A stretch of DNA of 5,643 nucleotides from Candidatus Woesearchaeota archaeon (GCA_018303225.1 JAGVYO010000041.1:1-5643), one strand, 5' to 3'; counted from the stretch's first letter, positions 1 through 4,495 are shown. Translations and numbers: made by a program. Notes: generated by a model not told the origin, from the letters alone.

Positions 1-1256
1 CCTTTCACCTCTAAATCATAAACGTCCGTAGATTCGTTAAGATGGACGATCTGCTTTATTTTGTGATTATAGTTAGATATAGCATCCTCCATGGCCCGTT
101 CATTACTTTCAAAAAATCTATCGGCAAACGTTTCTTTCTTCAGTAGATTCTTATTACGCGATTTTATACGTTCCTGTTCATACTGCTCTAAATTCCCTTC
201 TCTTTCCAACACCTCCTTCATAAGCTTGATAGTGTGCCTGAAGTATGTTTTGTCATATGCTTGCTTTCTTTTTTTCATGAACTCATCCGTCCATTGTTCT
301 TTTGTCTTTTCCGCTCTCCATTTCCTTAACTTACCATCATTCCATTGCTTCTTTGCAAGTTGCTTGTTCCTCTCTTTCGCTTCCGGATTATTTTCAAAAT
401 AATCGCTGGTTCTTTTCGACTGCAGTTTTTTGTGTTCTTCCTTTGCCCAATAGTCCTTTTGGGCACGGCTGAGCCTTTTCAGGATTTCTTTTTGGTATTC
501 TTTATTGGTATTGTAAAACGCCAGAAATTTTCTGGTCATATGCTCTTTATAAGCTGGATCCTTCCACTGCTTCCTTGCGCGTTCGGAAAGCATAATTTTC
601 ATTTCAGGAGTTGACATAATCTGACTCATTTTTTCGCGAAATTCCGGTGTTTGGCGCATTATCTTTGTTCTCTGCTTTACATCTTCTCTATGCAATGTTT
701 TTCCTAATAGGGTTTTGTGCAGGGCCAGATGATTTTCTTTGGTCATCCTAATAATGTTCTCTGGGTTATTGTTCCTCTTGTTGAAATCAACATGATGCTT
801 GTGCGCCCCATCACTTATTTTGTAGACGCTGTTCTCAAGATTAAAGGCATCAGAAATAAGGTGGGTAAAAACCCATCGGCTGGTTTTTGGGTCATTAACC
901 ATTTCATACCCCTCAATGGTGATCCGCCCTTCAACAATTTTGGAGAATTTCCTGTGCAAGGGCATTAAACTCATAGATTGGGTGAGGTTCTCTGCCTTGC
1001 AATACCTGCTGTCTCTTAGCATGAACTTATGGTCTGGTGTGCAAATAATTTCTTCATCGTTATCCAGAATAACTTTGATGATCTTTGTATTTTTTCTTGT
1101 TAAGCGAGGATGCTCTATCAGGCCAACTCCAATCGTGCCTTTTTTGGTTAAGGTATAGCAATAATTCTTCTTTCCTTGCTCTTCCTCTTTAACAAGGTCC
1201 TTAAAGCTTAGGTTTCTTCCGTCAAGCAGCGCTACGTTGGTATCTCCTGAAAAACA
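1..1256 (-). mobile_element. GyrB intein with HNH homing-endonuclease insert (C-terminal end outside the window)
   Basis: The intein starts with Cys1 (TGT, 1254-1256), immediately after EGDSAGG of GyrB, so it interrupts the TOPRIM catalytic motif. Visible here are 418 residues. Block A is CFSGDT (1-6). Block B is CTPDHKFM (72-79), with the TxxH pair T73 and H76. Block F is VYDLEV (412-417). The terminal His-Asn and the first C-extein residue lie beyond base 1. From memory, the Synechocystis GyrB intein is about 435 residues, sits at the same site and shares stretches such as CTPDHKFMLRD and SLMPLHRK, so only about 15 residues should be missing. The codons are clearly AT-richer than in the flanking gyrB, as expected for a horizontally moving element. 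It should excise itself post-translationally. Confidence 0.93.
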
Positions 1257-2523
1257 CCCCCCTGCGCTGTCTCCTTCCACCAGATAGATCTCGACCTTGG
1301 CCGGATCGTGCTCGGAGCAATCGGCCAGTTTGCCGGGCAGCGAGCCGTGGTTCAGGATCCCTTTCCTTCGGGTCAGTTCACGTGCTTTTCTGGCTGCTTC
1401 GCGTGCTTTGGCTGCATTGACGGTCTTTCCGATAATGGTCCGGGCGATGGCCGGATTCTCCTCGAGGAAAGCGCCGAGCATGGTGTTGGTGATGCTCTCC
1501 ACGATGCCTTTCACTTCGGAGTTTCCTAATTTGGCCTTGGTCTGGCCTTCGAACTGGGGCTCCGGAATCTTGATGGAGATGACGGCAGTCAGGCCTTCCC
1601 TCACGTCCTCGCTGGACAGCTTGACATCACCTAATTTGCACTTCTCCGCATACTGGTTCATGCTTCTTGTCAGCGCGGTCTTGAAGCCGATCAGATGGGT
1701 TCCGCCTTCCACGGTATTGATGTTGTTGGCGAAGGAGAAGATGTTTTCCTGATAGCCGTCGTTGTACTGCATCGCGACTTCGGCGATGATGCTGTCCTTC
1801 TCTTTTGTAAAGAATATGGGTGCGTGCAGCGGCGTTTTTTCCCGAGCGCTCGTCCACGATGATGATGCTGATGCCTTTGTTGAGGAAGGCCAATTCCCTC
1901 AGCCGCGCAGCCAGGGTGTCAAAATGGAACTCCACGGTCTCGAAGATTTCCGGATCGGGAAGGAAACTGACCTTGGTGCCGCGCTGGTCGGTATCCCCTA
2001 TGATTTGAACTTCGCTGACCGGATTTCCGCGCTCGTATCTCTGGGTGTAGATTTTTCCGTTGCGGTATACTTCAACAATTAGCTCTTTGGATAATGCATT
2101 GGTCACGGAAATGCCTACGCCGTGCAGACCGCCCGAGACTTTGTAGGTCTTCTTATCGAACTTGCCGCCTGCGTGCAATTTGGTCATGACAATCTCTAGC
2201 GCAGACCGGTTGAATTTCGGATGATTGTCCACGGGGATACCGCGGCCATTATCAATCACTGTGGCACGGCCGTCGTTCTGGAGAATGACCCTGATTTTGG
2301 TGCAGTGGCCCGCGAGCGCTTCGTCAATGGAGTTGTCCACGGCTTCGTAGACCAGGTGGTGAAGGCCCCGGATGCCGGTGCTGCCTACATACATGCCCGG
2401 CCGTTTTCTCACGGCACTGAGGCCGGAAAGTACCTGGATATCCTTGGCGCCGTATTCCTCCTGCGGACTAGCTTGCGGGCTGTTTTCGGTCAAATGCTCA
2501 CCTGAAAAATCGTTAAAAACCAC
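1..2523 (-). CDS. gyrB: DNA gyrase subunit B, 5' part; frame-disrupted, intein-interrupted, open at the left edge
   Basis: GyrB is the ATPase subunit of type IIA topoisomerase; with GyrA it introduces negative supercoils using ATP. Counting from GTG at 2523, the GHKL ATPase motifs are in order: RKRPGMYVGS (residues 39-48), EAVDNSIDEA with the general-base Glu (E60) and Mg-binding Asn (N64), DNGRGIPVD (91-99) and the lid GGLHGVG (131-137). The transducer follows, with QTKAKLGNSEV (the Lys that contacts ATP in this family), then the TOPRIM motif EGDSAGG, where an intein begins. Frame 1 is good to about 1842. From 1841 the homologous reading is in the +1 frame, starting KTPLHAPIFF. Between the two parts about 22 residues are missing, including the conserved YEGGI segment, so as written the gene makes no full-length protein. 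The start is GTG 2523 or TTG 2493. Identification is certain; functional status is not. Confidence 0.93.
93..938 (-). other. Homing-endonuclease domain inside the intein: HNH motif followed by Trp/Lys-rich repeats
   Basis: The domain lies at intein residues about 107-388, between splicing blocks B and F, where nested endonucleases sit. Residues 152-180 hold an HNH pattern: HKHHVDFNKR, then NNNPENI, then HLALH. The likely metal or catalytic residues are H154/H155, N164/N167 and H176/H180. From about residue 200 to 345 the chain is rich in Lys, Arg and Glu and repeats a short unit with Trp flanked by basic residues: ARKQWKD (227-233), QKDYWAKE (266-273), AKKQWND (301-307) and TKEQWTDE (318-325). 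This recalls the modular DNA-binding helices of intron and phage homing enzymes (NUMOD type), but the exact family cannot be fixed by eye. No in-frame stop interrupts it, so it may be active. Confidence 0.82.
1835..1842 (-). other. Frame break in gyrB at GG plus A6, with about 22 residues missing
   Basis: Upstream, the frame reads ..IIIVDERSGK and then leaves homology (NAAARTHILYK.., stop at 1627). The correct downstream frame reads EKTPLHAPIFF.. from 1841. The join lies in or next to a run of six A (minus strand, 1835-1840). Compared with E. coli and B. subtilis GyrB (recalled), the residues between DxR-G and KTPLH are absent, including the conserved HYEGGI. The heptamer A AAA AAC would permit -1 slippage, but the needed shift is +1 (or -2), and slippage could not restore the lost residues. 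An out-of-frame deletion or a misassembly fits best. Confidence 0.85.
2498..2503 (-). promoter_or_regulatory. Shine-Dalgarno sequence AGGTGA for an alternative gyrB start (TTG 2493)
   Basis: On the minus strand, AGGTGA lies four bases before the in-frame TTG at 2491-2493. It matches the archaeal anti-SD (complement of GGAGGTGAT) over six bases. The upstream GTG at 2523 has only a weak GGAAG. The first ten residues from GTG have no family conservation that I recognise, so TTG 2493 is a good candidate for the real start and would shorten the protein by ten residues. Confidence 0.5.
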
Positions 2524-2552
2524 CTGTTTCTTCCATTTTCAAACACGGACTT

Positions 2553-2561
2553 CTATATAAA
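2553..2561 (-). promoter_or_regulatory. gyrB TATA box (TTTATATAG)
   Basis: The minus strand reads AAAACC then TTTATATAG, a near-consensus archaeal TATA box with a purine-rich BRE-like flank. A start site about 26 bases downstream would fall near 2531. That gives a leader of about 8 bases to GTG 2523 or about 37 bases, including the SD, to TTG 2493. Confidence 0.65.
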
Positions 2562-2571
2562 GGTTTTGGTT

Positions 2572-2608
2572 GAATTCCGGCTTTATAGGGGCTATAAAGG
2601 TAGAATTC
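2572..2608. promoter_or_regulatory. 37-bp dyad upstream of the gyrB promoter, possible operator
   Basis: The arms CTTTATAG (2581-2588) and CTATAAAG (2592-2599) are perfect inverted repeats around GGG. After three unpaired bases on each side, GAATTC at 2572-2577 and 2603-2608 continues the symmetry about the same centre (2590). The dyad begins about 10 bases upstream of the gyrB TATA box, where an archaeal regulator could act. The inner arms are themselves TATA-like in both directions, so a promoter role is an alternative. Confidence 0.5.
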
Positions 2609-2650
2609 TAATATCTTCTTTTGGTTGGCTTTTCATATGCGCGCTGTTTT

Positions 2651-2667
2651 CCGACCCGAACGAAGCG
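2651..2667. repeat. Partial copy of the CCGACCCGA.CGA motif
   Basis: CCGACCCGAACGAAGCG here closely resembles CCGACCCGAGCGAGCG at 2781-2796, 130 bases downstream, differing by a substitution and an inserted base. It lacks its own complementary arm nearby and may be a decayed remnant of the same repeat family. The stretch between it and the next hairpin (2668-2707) holds only a weak 6-bp hairpin, AAAGAG/CTCTTT at 2687-2703. Confidence 0.35.
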
Positions 2668-2707
2668 ATACATAAAATAAGAACAGAAAGAGGGATGCTC
2701 TTTTATT

Positions 2708-2772
2708 GAATGCAAATAATTCCATCAGTTTTTAACTGTTGGTTCATGCTACGGCGATGAATATTTGCATTC
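2708..2772. repeat. Long imperfect inverted repeat (65-nt hairpin, 17 paired bases)
   Basis: The left arm GAATGCAAATA (2708-2718) pairs perfectly with TATTTGCATTC (2762-2772). With A2719 and C2723 bulged out, pairing continues TTC/GAA and ATC/GAT, giving 17 pairs (2708-2726 with 2756-2772). The loop holds a further small palindrome, CAGTT TTT AACTG (2726-2738). No ORF with a plausible start crosses it. It could be a structured RNA or half of a palindromic repeat element. Confidence 0.6.
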
Positions 2773-2773
2773 T

Positions 2774-2843
2774 CAGAAATCCGACCCGAGCGAGCGTTAG
2801 CGAGCAATCCCCCATTCTATGGATGGTGGTGGTCGGATTTCTG
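2774..2843. repeat. 70-nt hairpin with perfect 13-bp arms
   Basis: CAGAAATCCGACC (2774-2786) is the exact reverse complement of GGTCGGATTTCTG (2831-2843). The 44-base interior contains a GC-rich CGAGCGAGCGTTAGCGAGC stretch and a mini-hairpin CCAT TCT ATGG (2812-2822). It starts one base after the preceding hairpin. The composition differs from the surrounding AT-rich DNA. It looks like a dispersed palindromic element rather than a gene; short ORFs across it, such as MGDCSLTLARV on the minus strand, are likely spurious. Confidence 0.6.
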
Positions 2844-2884
2844 TTGAATCGTAGTTGCAATTCCTATTTTATCTAATACACCAC

Positions 2885-2899
2885 CAAAAATAAATAATT
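2885..2899 (-). terminator. Possible T-rich terminator after the small basic gene
   Basis: Eight bases after the stop at 2908, the minus strand reads AAATTATTTATTTTT. Archaeal transcription often ends at T-rich tracts without a strong hairpin. This is only suggestive, since the whole region is AT-rich. Confidence 0.3.
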
Positions 2900-2907
2900 T
2901 GACTCTA

Positions 2908-3164
2908 TTATCTTTTGCTCTTCATCTTTCTTTCACTTATCTCTCTGGCAGGATACCTGGGGGCATTTCTGAGGAATAACGAGATATTTCTATCATCTTC
3001 CTGCTTCTGCATCTGCTGCTCAGGGGTAAAGTTCGGAACATCAAAACTCATGGTTGACGGCTTATCTTTTCTGAACTTCGCATACCTTTCCTTCTTTGCA
3101 TTTACTTTCTTTTTCTTGTTTTTGTTTTTTTTCTTTCCCAGTCAAAATAATAGATTTCTGCCAT
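2908..3164 (-). CDS. Small Lys-rich protein of unknown function, split by a -1 frame change
   Basis: I do not recognise this family. ATG at 3164 begins MAEIYYFDWERKK and ends at TAA 3102 after only 20 residues. The overlapping -1 frame continues from an A8 run through a very basic stretch (NKNKKKKVNAKK), then MSFDVPNFTPEQQ, and stops at 2908. Joined at the A run, the product is 85 residues: an aromatic/acidic N terminus, a Lys/Arg-rich middle (about 12-35), and a C-terminal part with FLRNAPRYPAREI. Support for the ATG is a TATA-like ATTTATT about 30 bases upstream, giving a nearly leaderless start. Alternatives are a one-base error in the homopolymer, a programmed shift, or a separate 47-aa ORF from ATG 3051, which has no clear SD. 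The basic charge suggests nucleic-acid or ribosome contact, as inference only. Confidence 0.5.
3125..3132 (-). other. A8 slippery tract (A AAA AAA) within the small basic gene
   Basis: In the MAEIYY frame the codons are AGA AAA AAA ACA, which contains the heptamer A AAA AAA in the correct X XXY YYZ phase. A -1 slip moves translation into the frame that ends at 2908 and yields 85 residues. An A8 run is also long enough for RNA-polymerase slippage or sequencing error. Sequence alone does not separate these options. Confidence 0.5.
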
Positions 3165-3190
3165 TTTTATCGGGTGTTACCCTACCCACT

Positions 3191-3197
3191 AATAAAT
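3191..3197 (-). promoter_or_regulatory. TATA-like box for the small basic gene
   Basis: The minus strand reads CAAATTTATTAG; ATTTATT is centred about 30 bases before ATG 3164. The predicted start site near 3168 leaves almost no leader. Confidence 0.5.
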
Positions 3198-3198
3198 T

Positions 3199-3236
3199 TG
3201 ATGGTTAAGATAGCTGTTCATCAAAAATTACCATCA
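3199..3236. promoter_or_regulatory. Inverted repeat TGATGGT..ACCATCA between divergent promoters
   Basis: TGATGGT (3199-3205) and ACCATCA (3230-3236) are a perfect 7-bp inverted repeat with a 24-bp spacer. Each arm sits one base from one of the two divergent TATA elements (3191-3197 and 3238-3247), in the BRE position of each promoter. This is suitable for one regulator controlling both genes, or for paired promoter elements. Confidence 0.5.
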
Positions 3237-3237
3237 C

Positions 3238-3247
3238 TTTTTTATAG
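3238..3247 (+). promoter_or_regulatory. TATA box for the 38-aa zinc-ribbon gene
   Basis: TTTTTTATAG is centred about 25 bases before ATG 3269, so transcription should begin at or very near the start codon. There is no SD before that ATG, which agrees with a leaderless mRNA. Confidence 0.6.
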
Positions 3248-3268
3248 AAGCCGTTGTTCTATTTTTCC

Positions 3269-3385
3269 ATGAACTGCCCATTTTGCGGAAAAGAAGTCAA
3301 GACCGAGGACGAATCCATCCGCGGCTGCAAGGCCTGCATCGAGGATTGGGCCGAAAACAAGAACGTGGACCATCCGGTTGGGTAA
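3269..3385 (+). CDS. 38-aa zinc-ribbon protein, function unknown
   Basis: ATG 3269 opens a 38-codon frame ending in TAA 3383-3385. It has two Cys pairs, CPFC (C3, C6) and CKAC (C20, C23), spaced as in a small zinc ribbon. The rest is charged and ends IEDWAENKNVDHPVG. I do not recognise a family beyond the metal-binding knuckles. GC-rich codons like those of the host genes and a well-placed TATA box with a leaderless start support a real gene. It lies 44 bases upstream of hicB, in the same direction, but hicB has its own TATA box. DNA-, RNA- or protein-binding roles are all possible. Confidence 0.65.
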   Translation: MNCPFCGKEVKTEDESIRGCKACIEDWAENKNVDHPVG

Positions 3386-3399
3386 TTCAACGCGCAAAA

Positions 3400-3408
3400 T
3401 TTAAATAG
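3400..3408 (+). promoter_or_regulatory. hicB TATA box (TTTAAATAG)
   Basis: TTTAAATAG, preceded by a purine-rich GCAAAA (BRE-like), is centred 26 bases before ATG 3430. It predicts a leaderless hicBA transcript. No SD precedes hicB. Confidence 0.65.
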
Positions 3409-3429
3409 CTGCCCCTGTTTGTAGGCATC

Positions 3430-3642
3430 ATGAAAACCCTAACTGCCGTTATCCAAAAAGATGAAGATATGTATGTGGCGATGTGCCCCGAAGTAGGCAC
3501 TGCCAGCCAGGGGAAAACCATCGAAGAAGCGCTTGCCAATCTTAAGGAGGCCACCGAGCTGTATCTGGAGGAATTCCCGGGTGTGAAGAAAACGCACCCT
3601 ATCATGACTTCTTTTGAGGTGGCATCGGTTGCCAAAGCTTAA
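3430..3642 (+). CDS. hicB: HicB-family antitoxin
   Basis: This 70-residue protein has the compact HicB fold (partial RNase-H-like, UPF0150 type). It begins KTLTAVIQKD, followed by YVAMCPEVGTASQGKT (15-30) and the helix IEEALANLKEATELYLEE. HicB binds and blocks the HicA mRNA interferase. Only about 20 residues follow this fold (through HPIMTSFEVASVAKA), with no recognisable helix-turn-helix or ribbon-helix-helix domain, so this may be a short form that cannot repress its own promoter alone. The start is the ATG 26 bases after the TATA box. The antitoxin gene comes first, the reverse of the classic hicAB order but common. hicA follows 18 bases later in the same reading frame. Confidence 0.85.
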   Translation: MKTLTAVIQKDEDMYVAMCPEVGTASQGKTIEEALANLKEATELYLEEFPGVKKTHPIMTSFEVASVAKA

Positions 3643-3660
3643 AAAGATACTGAAAAATTC

Positions 3661-3915
3661 TTGAATTTTTTGTATCTCCTAGAAATCTCTGATTTCTATG
3701 AGATTTCTGGGAAAGACTGCGTGAAGATTCTGTGCAACAAATTCGGCTTTCGAATCGCAAGACAGCGTGGTAGCCATATTGTTTTGAAGAGAGAAACACC
3801 ACAAGGCAAAGTAGGGACTGTAGTGCCTAATCATAATGAGTTAAAACTACCCACTCTGAAAAGTGTTTTGAAACTTGCCAAGATTGATGAAGAAGACTTT
3901 GTTGAATTTCAATAA
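3661..3915 (+). CDS. hicA: HicA-family mRNA interferase toxin; start codon uncertain
   Basis: HicA is a small dsRBD-like ribonuclease that cleaves mRNA. From TTG 3661 the frame gives 84 residues. ISGKDCVKIL (15-24) is the usual N-terminal helix motif, then FGFRIARQRGSHIVLKRE with the catalytic His at H39, VVPNHNELKLPTLKSVLK (54-71), and a C-terminal DEEDFVEF tail. The family usually begins about five residues before the SGK motif, but there is no ATG there in frame. The only candidates are TTG 3661, TTG 3670, or GTG 3721, which would remove the SGK helix. None has a clear SD. TAA 3640 is the only stop between hicB and hicA, and both are in one frame. The first 15 residues may therefore not be translated as shown. 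Confidence 0.82.
   Translation: MNFLYLLEISDFYEISGKDCVKILCNKFGFRIARQRGSHIVLKRETPQGKVGTVVPNHNELKLPTLKSVLKLAKIDEEDFVEFQ
3677..3712 (+). promoter_or_regulatory. Hairpin over the 5' end of hicA
   Basis: AGAAATCTC (3681-3689) and GAGATTTCT (3700-3708) are perfect inverted repeats. The stem extends through one G-T wobble to TCC/GGA (3677-3679 with 3710-3712), about 13 pairs around a 10-base loop. A competing hairpin uses AGAAATC (3681-3687) with the first GATTTCT (3691-3697). Its position just before the conserved SGK codons could limit translation of the toxin, or the DNA palindrome could be an operator. Confidence 0.45.
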
Positions 3916-3939
3916 CTGTTTAAAGAGGACTAACTCTAT

Positions 3940-3975
3940 CTAGAAAAAATCACCTTTCCTGATCTCGAAACGCAT
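3940..3975 (-). CDS. Possible 11-aa last ORF of the micro-ORF operon
   Basis: ATG 3975 follows the preceding gene's stop by one base and is preceded by GAGGAG seven bases away. It reads MRFEIRKGDFF and stops at TAG 3940. The SD spacing is as good as for the neighbouring genes, but 11 residues is very short, and the T6 run in the last codons could instead be the operon's terminator. It could be a real micropeptide, the remnant of a longer gene, or nothing. Confidence 0.25.
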   Translation of the reverse strand: MRFEIRKGDFF

Positions 3976-3976
3976 T

Positions 3977-4078
3977 TTATTTCTCCTCAAACTCTCCCAT
4001 CAGGTCGCTGTTGAAATTGTAGCGGTTAAAAAAATCATCGTACGGCCAGTCGTCCAGCGGTCTTTCAATCTCGATCAT
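3977..4078 (-). CDS. 33-aa acidic small protein, function unknown
   Basis: ATG 4078 begins MIEIERPLDDWPYDDFF, a 33-residue protein rich in Asp, Glu and aromatic residues, ending in TAA 3977. A purine-rich AAAGGGGTGG five bases before the ATG contains the archaeal SD core GGTG. It lies 24 bases downstream of the zinc-ribbon ORF in the same operon. No signal peptide, membrane segment or known motif is visible. I do not recognise it. The strong SD and the ordered position favour a real gene. Confidence 0.6.
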   Translation of the reverse strand: MIEIERPLDDWPYDDFFNRYNFNSDLMGEFEEK

Positions 4079-4102
4079 CCCAACCACCCCTTTTCTTTTT
4101 GT

Positions 4103-4243
4103 TTAACCCGAATCCAGATAGGCGTATTTTTCCAATGCACCGCCGTCGCGCATCTCCTGCTCGCAGTCCCGGCACAAATAGGGATCGTAAAAGGCGCTTT
4201 TCATAATGGTGTTGCCGCAATGGGTACAGCGTAGTCTCCGCAT
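4103..4243 (-). CDS. 46-aa zinc-ribbon protein, function unknown
   Basis: ATG 4243 begins MRRLRCTHCGNTIMKS. Two knuckles, CTHC (C6, C9) and CRDC (C24, C27), are separated by 14 residues, the spacing of a small treble-clef or ribbon zinc site. The tail MRDGGALEKYAYLDSG is unremarkable. A strong SD, GAGGAGGGGG, starts at the stop codon of the preceding ORF and sits just before the ATG, which suggests coupled translation. The Arg-rich N terminus would suit nucleic-acid contact (inference). It resembles the 38-aa zinc-ribbon gene at 3269 only in general design. Confidence 0.7.
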   Translation of the reverse strand: MRRLRCTHCGNTIMKSAFYDPYLCRDCEQEMRDGGALEKYAYLDSG

Positions 4244-4256
4244 GATATCCCCCTCC

Positions 4257-4406
4257 TCAGATTGCTTCCTCATAGCCGCGCATGAACGCTTCCTCCAATG
4301 GACTTAACTCGTCCTCTTCCAGCAGACGCTCGCGGGTCTCTCGCTGATAGATGTTGTCCTCCTCGATTTCCTTCTCAATCTCCCCGATGTCAGAAATCCT
4401 CTTCAT
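4257..4406 (-). CDS. 49-aa acidic helical protein, function unknown
   Basis: ATG 4406 begins MKRISDIGEIEKEIEEDNIY and ends EEAFMRGYEEAI at TGA 4257. It is strongly charged, with heptad-like Glu/Leu/Ile spacing and no Pro until residue 36, so a helix or short coiled coil is likely. GGTGA lies five bases before the ATG. The 5' end overlaps the preceding ORF by 17 bases, and the next ORF begins 13 bases after its stop. No known family is recognised. It could be a partner of the adjacent zinc-ribbon protein. Confidence 0.65.
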   Translation of the reverse strand: MKRISDIGEIEKEIEEDNIYQRETRERLLEEDELSPLEEAFMRGYEEAI

Positions 4407-4470
4407 CCGGGTCACCCCCTTCCTCCTCTTCAAAATTGTACCTGTCCTCGTTCCAGTACCGCAGCTTCAT
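4390..4470 (-). CDS. 26-aa acidic first ORF of the micro-ORF operon
   Basis: ATG 4470 begins MKLRYWNEDRYNF, followed by a run of Glu/Asp, and stops at TGA 4390, inside the next gene. A GGGGAAG sequence precedes the ATG by about six bases. It is the first ORF after the structured leader. The SD of the next gene lies within its Gly-Gly-Asp codons, so its translation could couple to or regulate the next ORF. At 26 residues it may be a leader peptide rather than a functional protein. Confidence 0.5.
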   Translation of the reverse strand: MKLRYWNEDRYNFEEEEGGDPDEEDF

Positions 4471-4495
4471 GGTTCTTCCCCTTTTTAGTGAATGC

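Noticed and set aside
1297..1752. 151-codon plus-strand ORF
   Set aside because: It lies antisense to conserved gyrB sequence and has a low-complexity Ala/Leu/Ser composition.
1835..1841. Programmed -1 frameshift in gyrB at A AAA AAC
   Set aside because: The heptamer is in phase, but the homologous downstream frame is +1, and about 22 conserved residues would still be missing.
2637..2675. Plus-strand 12-codon ORF (MRAVFRPERSDT) and similar short ORFs across the hairpins, such as MGDCSLTLARV
   Set aside because: They overlap the repeat and palindrome sequences, lack SD or leaderless promoter signals, and look like by-products of the repeat.
2687..2708. Intrinsic-terminator-like hairpin AAAGAG/CTCTTT followed by T residues
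   Set aside because: The stem is only 6 AT-rich pairs, there is no gene ending upstream of it on the plus strand, and hairpin terminators are not the rule in archaea.
2915..3208. 97-codon plus-strand ORF with a Phe-rich apparent membrane segment
   Set aside because: The poly-Phe stretch is simply the complement of the Lys-rich coding sequence on the minus strand; there is no promoter or SD for it.
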